This document shows positions 26,113 through 34,826 of a DNA stretch of 64,000 nt, in pieces (the stretch's first letter is position 1; every line of letters starts with the position of its first letter). Under the pieces are notes generated by a model. That model did not search any database, was not told the origin of the DNA, and saw nothing but the letters and a program-made list of their open reading frames with translations. The DNA lies in contig NZ_LT703001.1 of assembly GCF_900149705.1 (NCBI RefSeq), positions 2,542,001 to 2,606,000 of the forward strand. The letters run 5' to 3'. This DNA comes from Sphingorhabdus sp. Alg231-15. GTDB taxonomy: Bacteria > Pseudomonadota > Alphaproteobacteria > Sphingomonadales > Sphingomonadaceae. Position numbers and translations under genes: made by a program.

Positions 26113-27891
26113 TTAGAAGCGATAATCACCATTGTTGATACGGTCATGCTGGTCGGCGCCGAGTTTGATGAAGTTCTGTTGTCCTGGCTCAAGGAACCAA
26201 ATCTGATCGTCAACCGCCTCAATATCAAAGCCTTCCTTCACCAGCTCGACCTTGCGGAATTTGAACGTGCCAGTGGTCTCTGCTTCCGGCTGAATACGAA
26301 TGAACAGCGGTACTGCGTAGACGGGAAGATGCGCCGCCAAATGTTCGCGCAGCCCGCCAATATCAAATCCATCGCCTACGGTAATGGCAGCCATGCCCGC
26401 ACGTCCTTCTGTTTCAGGAACCTCCACGCCGTAAACATTGGCGAGATCAATTGCTGGATATTTGGAAAGCGCGTCGCATACTTCATTTGTTGCAACATTC
26501 TCGCCTTTCCAGCGAAATGTGTCGCCAATGCGGTCAACAAAATAGACGTAACCTTCAGCATCGCGGCGCATCAGGTCGCCAGTCCGAAACCAGCGGTCGC
26601 CTGGTTCAAACACGTCAGTGAGAATTTTGGACTCGGTGGCCTTCTTTTCATGATAGCCGGAAAATGACTCGCGCCCGCTGGTTCCAATTCGCCCGAGCGC
26701 TTCTCCGGGTTCGTCAACACCTGCCTTGATGCAAAATCCGTTTCCATCGCGGATAGGCTGTTCCTCGACGACATCAAATTTCACAAGAGCAACGCCCATC
26801 TTCTTTTCAATCCATTTGGGCATCTGGCCAACAGCCCCAATTTTTCCATCAAAATTGACGAACGCGACATTACCTTCCGTTGAGCCATAAATCTCGTGCA
26901 TGGTTGGAATCTCGAACCGATCAATGAAGGATCGCCATACGTCACCACGCAAACCGTTGCCAAAACCGGCACGCATTTGGTGACTGGTCTCTTTGGGATG
27001 CGGGTCAGCATTGATCAAATAGCGGCAGAGCTCACCAATATAGACGAACAAACTCGCTTCATTGTCAGTCGCGTCATCCCAAAAAGCGGAGGCGGAAAAT
27101 TTACGCCGCAATATAACAGTCGCGCCCACGTAAAGCGGGCCGGTAATGCCCATGCCTCCGCCGGTAATATGATAGAGCGGGAGAACATTATAGACGCGGT
27201 CTCCGGCTTTAACTCCGCTTAACGCAATCGCTGTACGCGATGTCCCGCGGATGCGCATTTGCGTGATTTTGGCCGCTTTCGGCAGACCGGTGGTGCCCGA
27301 TGTATAGATATAGAGACAAGTGTCTGATCCGCGAATATGCGAACGAATTGCAGGATCGGGGCGATCTTGGCTATGTTTTGCAAGCTGGGCTTGCAGGTCC
27401 TCTCCTGTTTTGCCGTCAAAGTTCCAGATCACTATGTCATCAGCAAGCGTATCCCTTATGGCTTCAGCTCGCTGGGCCTGAACGCCGGCTGCAATGATTG
27501 CATTGCTGTTCACAATATCGATGCAATGTTTGAGCCCGGCGCCTTCCAGATTGGTATTGATCAGTGCGGTAATCACACCAATTTTTGAAAGACCGAACCA
27601 GATCGCCACAAAGTCGGGACAATTTTCCATGATTAGCGCAACGGTGTCGCCAGATTTAAAACCTTGCTCGATGGCCCAGTTAGCAATCTGGTTAGCGCGC
27701 CCATCAAAAGCGCGATAAGTTAGAGTTTGTCCTTCAAAGACGAAAACGGCGGAATCGGGGGATCGATCGACGGTGGCTTCAAACTCATCGGCCATTGTTA
27801 CAGGCGAGTCCGGTTGCAAATCCTTTATGCTGCGTAGAACACTGGAAATGCGTCTCGCAAATGCAAAGTTTCTCTTGAGGGTTTTCAGCAT
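26113..27891 (-). CDS. Long-chain / very-long-chain acyl-CoA synthetase (FATP-like AMP-binding enzyme)
   Basis: A 592-residue adenylate-forming enzyme activating a carboxylic acid to its CoA thioester with ATP. Motifs: P-loop YIYTSGTTGLPKAAK, EIYGSTEGN, WFRTGDL and the C-terminal FKFRKVELVKEGFD. The sequence style (SDTCLYIYTSGTTG, LPLYHITGG) fits the FATP/SLC27 group acting on long-chain or steroid acids. The ATG at 27891 has GGAG 8 nt upstream; an ATG at 27936 lacks one. It is the first gene leftward of operator A, divergent from the DJ-1/sulfatase operon, so it likely activates an intermediate of this pathway. Confidence 0.9.
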   Translation of the reverse strand: MLKTLKRNFAFARRISSVLRSIKDLQPDSPVTMADEFEATVDRSPDSAVFVFEGQTLTYRAFDGRANQIANWAIEQGFKSGDTVALIMENCPDFVAIWFGLSKIGVITALINTNLEGAGLKHCIDIVNSNAIIAAGVQAQRAEAIRDTLADDIVIWNFDGKTGEDLQAQLAKHSQDRPDPAIRSHIRGSDTCLYIYTSGTTGLPKAAKITQMRIRGTSRTAIALSGVKAGDRVYNVLPLYHITGGGMGITGPLYVGATVILRRKFSASAFWDDATDNEASLFVYIGELCRYLINADPHPKETSHQMRAGFGNGLRGDVWRSFIDRFEIPTMHEIYGSTEGNVAFVNFDGKIGAVGQMPKWIEKKMGVALVKFDVVEEQPIRDGNGFCIKAGVDEPGEALGRIGTSGRESFSGYHEKKATESKILTDVFEPGDRWFRTGDLMRRDAEGYVYFVDRIGDTFRWKGENVATNEVCDALSKYPAIDLANVYGVEVPETEGRAGMAAITVGDGFDIGGLREHLAAHLPVYAVPLFIRIQPEAETTGTFKFRKVELVKEGFDIEAVDDQIWFLEPGQQNFIKLGADQHDRINNGDYRF

Positions 27892-27962
27892 TTTTCGATC
27901 TCCAGAATTTTCATAGAAGAAACTGTTTAGCGTCATCTGTGGGAATTATGAGAGGAAATATT

Positions 27963-27987
27963 ATATTGACACTATGTGTGTCATATT
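27963..27987. promoter_or_regulatory. TetR-type operator, site A
   Basis: TGACAC (27967-27972), 5-bp centre TATGT, GTGTCA (27978-27983): perfect 6-bp arms within AT-rich flanks. It lies between the divergent acyl-CoA synthetase and DJ-1/sulfatase operons and can control both. One of seven copies of TRRCAY-N5-RTGYYA in the cluster. Confidence 0.8.
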
Positions 27988-28028
27988 GGATTAGAAGGGT
28001 CAAGAGAATCCCAACCACAAGGCTCGCC

Positions 28029-28916
28029 ATGAAAAAGAAACTGCTCACTATCTTCGGCTTGTTAGCCCTGACCATCGTCATATTGGCAATGGCTGCTCCA
28101 TCGATCGTCCACGCGCTGGGCTTACATCCCGACTATGATGGACCGAGTTACAAGTTGCCTGGGAAAAAGGCGCTGATCATCGCAACCAATCACGGCGTGC
28201 TCAACAAGCCGGGTGAGACAACGGGCGATCCAACCGGAGTCATGGCATCGGAGTTTACCCATCCCTATTATGGATTTCTTGACGCCGGGATGGATGTCGA
28301 TATTGCCAGTATCAAGGGTGGTGTGATTCCCGTTGATCCGCAGACCCTCAGCCGGATGGCCATCACGCCGGAGGATAAACGCTATCTCGAAGACCCGGTT
28401 CTACGGGGCAAGATCAAGAACAGTATCAAGATTGATGACCTCGATTTCACGCAATATGACGCAATCTTCATATCGGGCGGCTGGGGCGCTGCTTATGATC
28501 TCGGCTATTCTGAAAAGCTGGGAGAGAAAATCAGCGATGCCTATTTTGCCAAGAGGCCAATTATCGGTTCGGTATGTCACGGCGCATTAGGCTTAATCAA
28601 CGCCAAGGATGAGGATGGAAAACCAATCATCGCTGGCAGAAAAGCTACGGGTGTCAGTGATAAACAGATCAAAGAACTGGGCGTAAGCATGACCCCGATG
28701 CATCCGGAAACGGAGCTTCGCAAAGCGGGTGCGCTCTATGAAAGCAGCACCGCCTTTCGCGACATGTTTGCAACCCATGTTGTGATCGATGACGAGAAAC
28801 GTTTTGTGACTGGGCAAAACCAGAATAGCGGCCATGTCACAGCCCATAAGATGATGGAGATTATTTCCAAACTGCCTGCCGCCCCGGCATCGAAAGATGA
28901 GGAAACTACAGAATGA
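28029..28916 (+). CDS. Membrane-anchored DJ-1/PfpI-family protein
   Basis: A 295-residue protein of the DJ-1/PfpI (class I glutamine-amidotransferase-like) superfamily. A single hydrophobic segment at residues 5-28 precedes the domain, so it is probably anchored and exposed to the periplasm. The nucleophile elbow GSVCHGALGL has C183 followed by H184; E75 in ASEFTHPY may complete the triad. ISGGWGAAYDL is the Hsp31-like oxyanion region. It could be a glyoxalase-like hydratase, chaperone or amidase. The GTG at 27939 lies upstream of operator A and is rejected; ATG 28029 is used. It overlaps the next gene by ATGA. Confidence 0.85.
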   Translation: MKKKLLTIFGLLALTIVILAMAAPSIVHALGLHPDYDGPSYKLPGKKALIIATNHGVLNKPGETTGDPTGVMASEFTHPYYGFLDAGMDVDIASIKGGVIPVDPQTLSRMAITPEDKRYLEDPVLRGKIKNSIKIDDLDFTQYDAIFISGGWGAAYDLGYSEKLGEKISDAYFAKRPIIGSVCHGALGLINAKDEDGKPIIAGRKATGVSDKQIKELGVSMTPMHPETELRKAGALYESSTAFRDMFATHVVIDDEKRFVTGQNQNSGHVTAHKMMEIISKLPAAPASKDEETTE

Positions 28917-29317
28917 AAAAGGCGCTGCGTACCGTACTTTGGGTGCTGACCGGACTGATTGCCCTCAATTTTCTCGTCATGGGCCTGCGGTGGGCAGTTG
29001 CGCCATCTGGTGCGGCGGAAGCCCTGAACATGTCCCTGTTCAACGGCGCGGCGCTTAGCAGCCAGATTGGCGATGTCGGTGGTTTGTTTCTTTGTATGGG
29101 ACTATTTGTCTTGTTTGGCATGGTCACGAAAAAGCGCGAGTGGTTCCTCGCCACATCGTTGCTGGTCTATGCGATCGCGATCTTCCGCATATTGGCCTGG
29201 CTGTTTCATGGCGCGTCTCTGGTGATACCGTTGATCGTGCCGGAAATTGTCATCGGCACCTTACTTTTGATTGCATCCAAAAAACTGACCGCTGATCAAT
29301 CGCAAAAGCCAGAATGA
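28913..29317 (+). CDS. Four-helix membrane protein (DUF4345-like)
   Basis: A 134-residue integral membrane protein with four predicted helices (VLWVLTGLIALNFLVMGLRW; GDVGGLFLCMGLFVLFGMV; FLATSLLVYAIAIFRILAWL; LVIPLIVPEIVIGTLLLIAS). The pattern resembles DUF4345; function unknown. It overlaps both neighbours by 4 bp, so it is translated together with the DJ-1 protein and sulfatase. Confidence 0.75.
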   Translation: MKKALRTVLWVLTGLIALNFLVMGLRWAVAPSGAAEALNMSLFNGAALSSQIGDVGGLFLCMGLFVLFGMVTKKREWFLATSLLVYAIAIFRILAWLFHGASLVIPLIVPEIVIGTLLLIASKKLTADQSQKPE

Positions 29318-31110
29318 AAAAGCGCACTTTCATTCTATTCCGCACCGCTCTCGCCAGTGTGCTTTTGATTGCTTTTAGCAATGCAGCCAGCGCCCAATCT
29401 TCCCGGCCCAATATTGTTTTCATCCTCGCCGATGATTTGGGTTTTACCGATACCGCGCCCTATGGCAGCGAGATCAACACGCCGACCATATCTGCGCTGG
29501 CGGCCAAGGGCTTGCGCTTTTCCAACTATCACACCGCAGGCAGCTGCGCGCCCTCGCGTGCGATGCTGCTGACCGGTGTGGATAGTCATCGGGCGGGGGT
29601 TCCGAATATCCCTGAAATGCTCCCGCCCGAGCAGACACAATACTCCCATTATCGCGGCGTTTTGGGCCGCAATGTCGTGACCATCGCGACGCTTTTGCAG
29701 GATCAGGGCTATCACACCTATATCGCCGGCAAATGGCATCTCGGGATGACGCCCGATTTGCTGCCCAGCGCGCGCGGCTTTGAGCGCAGCTTCATCATGG
29801 CCGATTCCGGCGCGGATAATTGGGAGCAGAAACCCTATCTGCCAATTTATAAGCAGGCCAACTGGTTCGCCGATGGCAAGCGGACCACGCTCCCCGATGA
29901 TTTCTATTCCTCGCGATTTCTGATCGACAAGACCATAGAATTTATCGATGAAAATGCGGGCGATGGCGCACCGTTTCTGGCCTATGTCCCATTTCAGGCG
30001 GTGCACTTGCCAGTGCAGGCGCCGCAGGAGTTTATTGACCGTTATATGGATACTTATGACGGCGGCTGGGATGAACTCAGGCGGCAGCGCTATCTGAGGG
30101 CGGTGGAACTTGGCTTGGTTCCCAAAAACAGCGCGATGGTTGATATGCAAACCACTGCGGATTGGGACAAGCTCACGCCAAAGCAGAAAAAATACCAGGC
30201 CAAACGCATGGCGGTCTATGCGGCGATGGTCGAGGCTATGGATTTTCACATCGGCCGTCTAATCGCGCATCTCAAAAGCATTGGTGAATATGAGAATACG
30301 ATATTTGTTTTCACCTCAGACAACGGTGCGGAACCCAGCGGTCCTGCCGACCCCGATACGGCGCTGACTCGATTTGCGCTTACGCGGCAGGACTATAAAA
30401 ATGACTATGAAACACTCGGCCTGAAAGGCAGTTTCAACAGCATCGGTCCCAGCTTCGCAAGCGCTGCCGCTTCGCCTTTGTCCTACTACAAATTCTATTC
30501 CGGCGAAGGCGGTATGCGCGTGCCGCTGATCATTGCCGGTGAGGTCCTGCCATCGCAATCTGCTATGACCAGTGCCTTCGCTTTTGCCACCGATATCGCG
30601 CCCACCATCCTCGAGCTGGCCGGTGCGGAGAAACCTCTGCCAAGATTTGGTGCCTTGCGTTATGGAGGCCGGGAAGTGGAGGCCATGACCGGGCGCAGCC
30701 TTGTCCCGCTGATCAACGGTGAACAAGACCGCATATACGAGCCGGATGAACCGATTGGCTATGAACTGGGCGGAAACAGTGCGCTGTTTCAAGGGGATTA
30801 CAAGATTGTCCTCAACCGGGGCCCGGTAGGCGATGGACAATGGTATCTCTACAACATTGTGGACGATCCCGGTGAAACGCGGGATCTGTCAAAAAGCGAG
30901 CCGAAGCGCTTTCAGAAAATGCTTAATGCCTATGTCCGGTACACGAAAGAAAATGGTGTGCTTCCTGTTCCAAAGGGCTTCAATGCGCAGCAGCAAGTCG
31001 CTCTCAACGGACTGCGCGAACAGGCGGGGCCTGCGATCCTGATCAGCATTCTCTTGTTACTGTTTGTATCGCCATTCGTCCTTTACGCACGCGCAAGACG
31101 CAAACAATGA
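29314..31110 (+). CDS. Exported FGly-type sulfatase, C-terminally anchored
   Basis: A 598-residue type I sulfatase hydrolysing a sulfate ester. Signal peptide to about residue 28 (LLIAFSNAASAQ), calcium ligands D40/D41 in ILADDLGF, and the formylglycine site CAPSR with C78 to be converted by an FGE. Further ligands: GKWHLG, FTSDNGAEP. A hydrophobic segment near the C-terminus (ILISILLLLFVSPFVLYA) followed by RARRKQ would tether it to the inner membrane with the active site in the periplasm. Arylsulfatase-like; substrate unknown. Third gene of the operon from operator A; a matching FGE is encoded at 40545-41471. Confidence 0.93.
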   Translation: MKKRTFILFRTALASVLLIAFSNAASAQSSRPNIVFILADDLGFTDTAPYGSEINTPTISALAAKGLRFSNYHTAGSCAPSRAMLLTGVDSHRAGVPNIPEMLPPEQTQYSHYRGVLGRNVVTIATLLQDQGYHTYIAGKWHLGMTPDLLPSARGFERSFIMADSGADNWEQKPYLPIYKQANWFADGKRTTLPDDFYSSRFLIDKTIEFIDENAGDGAPFLAYVPFQAVHLPVQAPQEFIDRYMDTYDGGWDELRRQRYLRAVELGLVPKNSAMVDMQTTADWDKLTPKQKKYQAKRMAVYAAMVEAMDFHIGRLIAHLKSIGEYENTIFVFTSDNGAEPSGPADPDTALTRFALTRQDYKNDYETLGLKGSFNSIGPSFASAAASPLSYYKFYSGEGGMRVPLIIAGEVLPSQSAMTSAFAFATDIAPTILELAGAEKPLPRFGALRYGGREVEAMTGRSLVPLINGEQDRIYEPDEPIGYELGGNSALFQGDYKIVLNRGPVGDGQWYLYNIVDDPGETRDLSKSEPKRFQKMLNAYVRYTKENGVLPVPKGFNAQQQVALNGLREQAGPAILISILLLLFVSPFVLYARARRKQ

Positions 31111-31128
31111 ACAACATGGGAACTTGAT

Positions 31129-31830
31129 ATGAAAAAATGGATGCTCCGCATTTCAGGCACTTTGCTGCTGCTCTTTCTGTTCCTGTTCTGGCTTGCTTTT
31201 TTCTCACCGAGGCCACCGCTTACAACTGATCCGGAAACATTGGCGGGGGACGGCAGCACCATCAACTATTGCGAAATGCCCGAACTCGATGGCAGCGGGA
31301 AAATGGCGGCGGACATCGCCAAAGGGAATACACCGGGCTGTGCCTATGATCATTTCCCGCTTCCCATATTGGCCGAATGTACCGAGCCCCTTGTCGAGGG
31401 TGCGGACGATATGCGCGGACTGTGGATTGGTACAGGTGGCGGCGAAAATGCCAAGATCGGCCATCTTGAGCGCGTCGAGCAATGCGGCGACCGGACGGTC
31501 ATAACCGCTGCCGGGATCATTCACGATGCTGGAACCAACAAGACCGGCGGGCTAAATTCCAACGATACCGAAGGCTCGGTGCTCTTTACCCTAGGTGGTA
31601 AAGAATATTGCAACCGCACCTCTGCCAGCATGAAATGGCGCGATGGCAAGCTGGATTTCAATGTCTTCGGATGGGGACCGGTCGTTGTGCGCCGCTACCT
31701 GGATGGCAAGCAACTGGTGTGGGAATATGCCGATGGTTCGGTGACAAAAATGAACCGGCTTTGCAAATTGCCAGAGGAACATAAAACTCCCAAGCCAAGA
31801 GGCCCGCGCTATTCGTTTTTTGGTGATTAG
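31129..31830 (+). CDS. Periplasmic-facing hypothetical protein with six cysteines
   Basis: A 233-residue protein not assigned to a family. An N-terminal hydrophobic anchor (TLLLLFLFLFWLAFFS) is followed by a soluble domain rich in Gly/Asp with six cysteines (YCE, GCA, ECT, QCG, YCN, LCK), suggesting disulfides in the periplasm. Segments such as MRGLWIGTGGG, DRTVITAAGIIHD and KQLVWEYADGSVTKM suggest a beta-rich, lipocalin-like fold, which is a weak inference. It follows the sulfatase after 18 bp in the same operon and converges on the GST gene. Confidence 0.7.
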   Translation: MKKWMLRISGTLLLLFLFLFWLAFFSPRPPLTTDPETLAGDGSTINYCEMPELDGSGKMAADIAKGNTPGCAYDHFPLPILAECTEPLVEGADDMRGLWIGTGGGENAKIGHLERVEQCGDRTVITAAGIIHDAGTNKTGGLNSNDTEGSVLFTLGGKEYCNRTSASMKWRDGKLDFNVFGWGPVVVRRYLDGKQLVWEYADGSVTKMNRLCKLPEEHKTPKPRGPRYSFFGD

Positions 31831-31839
31831 GTCTCTAGC

Positions 31840-32457
31840 CTAGGTTCCCATTGTAATCGCCTTGGCAAAGGCCGGTCTTTCAGTAATCCGCTGCACATAG
31901 GCCTTCAGGTTCGGCATATCATCGGTCACGCAGCCCAGGCGGTTGCTCATAAAAGCAGCATGGCCGAGCATGATATCCGCACCGGAGAAATTACCGATCA
32001 GATAATCCTTTCGTTCGAGGGCTTCGTCCACCGGTTTCCAAGCCTTGGTCAGCAGGCGCTTGGCCTGCTCACGCACGGTTTCGTCCTGTCGATCGGGCGG
32101 CAGCAATAATGTGTGAACCACGATGGTGTTGACCGGCGGCATCACCATGCCTTCGCAATAGTGAAACCATTGCAGGTAATAGGGGTAGTTCGGATCATCG
32201 ACCGCCGGTTTCAAACCTCCGTTTTTGTGGCGCTCGAGGATATATTCGACGATCGCACCGGACTCATAAATCGACACATCGCCATCCTCTAGCACCGGAA
32301 TACGCCCCAGCGGATGGCGACCGCGATGCTCATCCGATTTCAGATCCTTGGGATGAAAAGCCATGGCGTTAAGCTCATAGGGCAGTTCCAGCTCTTCAAG
32401 CAGCCAGCTGATCCGGCTGGCTCGGCTGTTCGGGGCGAAGTGCAGTTTGAGTGTCAT
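31840..32457 (-). CDS. Glutathione S-transferase, standard length
   Basis: A 205-residue canonical GST: N-terminal thioredoxin fold (LHFAPNSRASRISWLLEELE, with Ser in the catalytic Ser/Tyr region), LGRIPVLEDGDVSIYESGAI containing the cis-Pro and glutathione-binding Glu-Ser, and a helical C-terminal domain (YLIGNFSGADIMLG, the N-capping box). It is last in the leftward operon from operator B and is only 4 bp from the EF-hand gene. Presumed role: glutathione conjugation, dehalogenation or ether cleavage in the regulon's pathway. Confidence 0.92.
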   Translation of the reverse strand: MTLKLHFAPNSRASRISWLLEELELPYELNAMAFHPKDLKSDEHRGRHPLGRIPVLEDGDVSIYESGAIVEYILERHKNGGLKPAVDDPNYPYYLQWFHYCEGMVMPPVNTIVVHTLLLPPDRQDETVREQAKRLLTKAWKPVDEALERKDYLIGNFSGADIMLGHAAFMSNRLGCVTDDMPNLKAYVQRITERPAFAKAITMGT

Positions 32458-32461
32458 GATA

Positions 32462-32764
32462 TTATTTCCCTTGTGAAGCGGCGAGTTCTTTTGGAGTTAC
32501 AAGGCCATCCTTGTTCGCGTCTACTCTTCCAAAGGCTGTGTCATAGGTGCCGAAGCGTTTGATCATCGACGCCCTGCCAATATCGTCGGCCGCATTGGCA
32601 TCGATGAATTTTCGAAACTCGGACTTTGTCAGCTGGCCGTCTTTATCGCCATCGGCCTGACTGAAATTTTCCTGGGCGGCTTTGCTGTCTGCGGCGGCGT
32701 TTAGGGCGAGAGCCGGAGCTGCCATGGCCAGGGTAGAAATTGACACTAGAATTGAAAGACGCAT
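32462..32764 (-). CDS. Exported small EF-hand protein
   Basis: About 100 residues starting MRLSILVSISTLAMAAPALA, a clear signal peptide; the ATG at 32764 has AGGAGAG 5 nt upstream and is preferred over a frame start at 32800. Two EF-hand loops are visible: DGDKDGQLTKSE and DANKDGLVTPKE, each with Asp/Asn at positions 1, 3, 5 and Glu at 12. It should bind calcium in the periplasm. As the regulon's sulfatases are calcium enzymes, a role in calcium supply is an attractive guess only. Confidence 0.85.
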   Translation of the reverse strand: MRLSILVSISTLAMAAPALALNAAADSKAAQENFSQADGDKDGQLTKSEFRKFIDANAADDIGRASMIKRFGTYDTAFGRVDANKDGLVTPKELAASQGK

Positions 32765-32789
32765 AGCTACTCTCCTTTGTTGGACATGA

Positions 32790-33875
32790 TTAGATCGCAA
32801 TCATGATTCCGCGGCTTGGTGAAACATTGTTGTCAAGCATCTCCCTCCAGATCGCGGCGACTTCACTCGCACCCGATATCCTCTCGACCGCAATCTGGTC
32901 CGACACCGATTTGGCAATTTCGGCGCCGGCCTCAGAACCGCGTCGCCATATCTCGCCTGCACCCCATTCGGCATCGCGCTTGGCAATGTGTCCAGGGGCA
33001 AAGAAGAAGGTGGGCAAAGCACCCGGCAAGTTCTTGTCGCGTTTGCGCTCCGCCTCCCAGTGAGTAGCGCCGACGATACAGCTTTCAACCATGTTGTCGC
33101 CCATCAGTCGATGCAGTTCACCGGTGAGCGGGCCGTCGCCTGACATATCGATCCACGCTGATGGAAGGCTCCTGTCGATATCGTCTGCCTCGCCATAGGT
33201 CACAATCTGGTCGCAACAGCCCAGGTTTTCGACAAAGCCCACATTGCCGGACGATGTTAGACCCACAACTTTCTGGCTCACCTCTGGATCATTCTTGAGC
33301 AGGTGGGTTAGACCGAAGCCGGTCTTCGATGATACCGAACCGATAATGATCTGCTGCGCGCCGAAGAATGCGTTGTCGATCAGGTAATCGTAGAGAACAA
33401 AGGATGTGACGAAGAGCGGGAACAGAAGACAACGCTCATTTTCGAGGGATTGCAGAAATTCCGGTTCGCTCCGCGTCCGGCGATACTGATTGTAGAGCGC
33501 AGGAAGCTCGGCGCGGTGCGGCGCCTCGTCCATGAAGAAATCATCTGCCGTGCGACCGGGTTCCAGGATCACCTCGCTGGCCATCGGGAAGAAACCATAT
33601 AGCCGTTCGCCTTCAGAAATGGCGTCGCTGCGTGATTCGACCACGTCCGCCATCGCCCAGCCGGGGACTTTGCCCCATGCGCCTTCGGCCGGAAAATATT
33701 TCCAATATCCGATCGCGTCACCAGAAACGGCATAGCTGACGTTATTCGCGGTCAGCCCCATCTTGTCGATGGCAACGCGGATCTGGCCGTTTTCAAGGGG
33801 TTTTTGGTCGCTTTCGACAATCCTTGTTTCGCGCAATTTGTCGCGGGTTACCCATAATTCAGTGACTTTAGTCAT
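32790..33875 (-). CDS. DUF2855 family protein (MDR-like fold)
   Basis: A 361-residue protein matching DUF2855 in pattern: LTANNVSYAVSGDAIGYWKY near the N-terminus and a degenerate nucleotide-binding segment QQIIIGSVSSKTGFGLTHLL in the middle. The family is distantly related to quinone-oxidoreductase-type MDR enzymes and has no established reaction. It is packed 1 bp from the dehalogenase-like gene and next to a true MDR reductase, so it probably acts on the same compound. Confidence 0.85.
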   Translation of the reverse strand: MTKVTELWVTRDKLRETRIVESDQKPLENGQIRVAIDKMGLTANNVSYAVSGDAIGYWKYFPAEGAWGKVPGWAMADVVESRSDAISEGERLYGFFPMASEVILEPGRTADDFFMDEAPHRAELPALYNQYRRTRSEPEFLQSLENERCLLFPLFVTSFVLYDYLIDNAFFGAQQIIIGSVSSKTGFGLTHLLKNDPEVSQKVVGLTSSGNVGFVENLGCCDQIVTYGEADDIDRSLPSAWIDMSGDGPLTGELHRLMGDNMVESCIVGATHWEAERKRDKNLPGALPTFFFAPGHIAKRDAEWGAGEIWRRGSEAGAEIAKSVSDQIAVERISGASEVAAIWREMLDNNVSPSRGIMIAI

Positions 33876-33876
33876 A

Positions 33877-34821
33877 TCACCCGGTCTCCACTGATTTGAG
33901 GAAATTCAAGGCCTCGGCGGTATATTCTTGTGGCACATCCTCAAGCAGGAAATGGGACCCATCCTTGAGGATGACTGGTTCATGGTTCCGGGTTCCCGGA
34001 ATGATTGGTCGCACACTATTGAAGCCCTGTGGGGCAACCTGGTCTTTGTCAGAGAAAAGATTGAGGAATGGCTTTTCAAGGTTTTTGAGCCTTTGCAATG
34101 CCTGCCAGTTTTCCGTCAAAATGGGATTGTCGTTGCGAGTTGGCAGCATCTGGGTGAACTGGCGGTTCCCGGTTAGATATCTTTTGTCGGGATATGGTGC
34201 TGCAAACCCTGCCACATCTGCATCGGGCATTTCGGACAGCACTAGCTTGCGCAGCGTTTTCCAATGTTCCCAGTTCTTCCGGAACCGAATATAGAGCTGA
34301 AAGCCCCGCAGCATCTTTGCGCCCTTACGTGCCATTTGTGTGATAGCCTCATCCGGGTCGCGTACAGGAAAGCCGGTGTTCGACATGATAACGCTGGCAA
34401 TTCGGTCCTGATTATCGGCAATCGCGCGCAGACCGATAATCCCCCCCCAGTCATGCAGGATAAAATGGGCATTCTCCAAGTCGAGCTTTTCGAAGAGCGC
34501 TTCCTTCACCCATGCTTCGTGACGAGCGATTGTGTAGTCCCTCATCCTGGCCGGCTTGTCCGATCGCCCCATGCCGATCAGATCGATGGCAATGGCGCGG
34601 TATCCGTTCTCGGCGAGCACCGGGATCAGCTTACGCCACATATAGGACCATGTCGGATTGCCATGGATCATCACAACTGGCTGCCCATCGCGTGGCCCCT
34701 CATCGACATAAGCCAAACGCAGGGTGCTGCCTTCAAAATCCGATACATCCACGTAGTTCGCGGCGAACGGGTAGTCTGCCAGATTTTCAAAACACTCGTC
34801 TGGTGTGCGTAGAAACTCCAT
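33877..34821 (-). CDS. Haloalkane-dehalogenase-type alpha/beta hydrolase (copy 1)
   Basis: A 314-residue hydrolase of the haloalkane dehalogenase/epoxide hydrolase group. Nucleophile D124 followed by W125 in LHDWGGIIGL is placed exactly as in DhlA; the oxyanion segment is HGNPTWSYMWRK (N55 in the halide-binding position), acid Asp in FSDKDQVA and base His in KDGSHFLLEDVP. Halide release is plausible; epoxide hydrolase cannot be excluded without checking the cap residues. No signal peptide, so cytosolic. It lies between DUF2855 and the MDR reductase in the operon from operator B, and resembles the hydrolase at 39490-40482. Confidence 0.88.
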   Translation of the reverse strand: MEFLRTPDECFENLADYPFAANYVDVSDFEGSTLRLAYVDEGPRDGQPVVMIHGNPTWSYMWRKLIPVLAENGYRAIAIDLIGMGRSDKPARMRDYTIARHEAWVKEALFEKLDLENAHFILHDWGGIIGLRAIADNQDRIASVIMSNTGFPVRDPDEAITQMARKGAKMLRGFQLYIRFRKNWEHWKTLRKLVLSEMPDADVAGFAAPYPDKRYLTGNRQFTQMLPTRNDNPILTENWQALQRLKNLEKPFLNLFSDKDQVAPQGFNSVRPIIPGTRNHEPVILKDGSHFLLEDVPQEYTAEALNFLKSVETG

Positions 34822-34826
34822 ATCCG

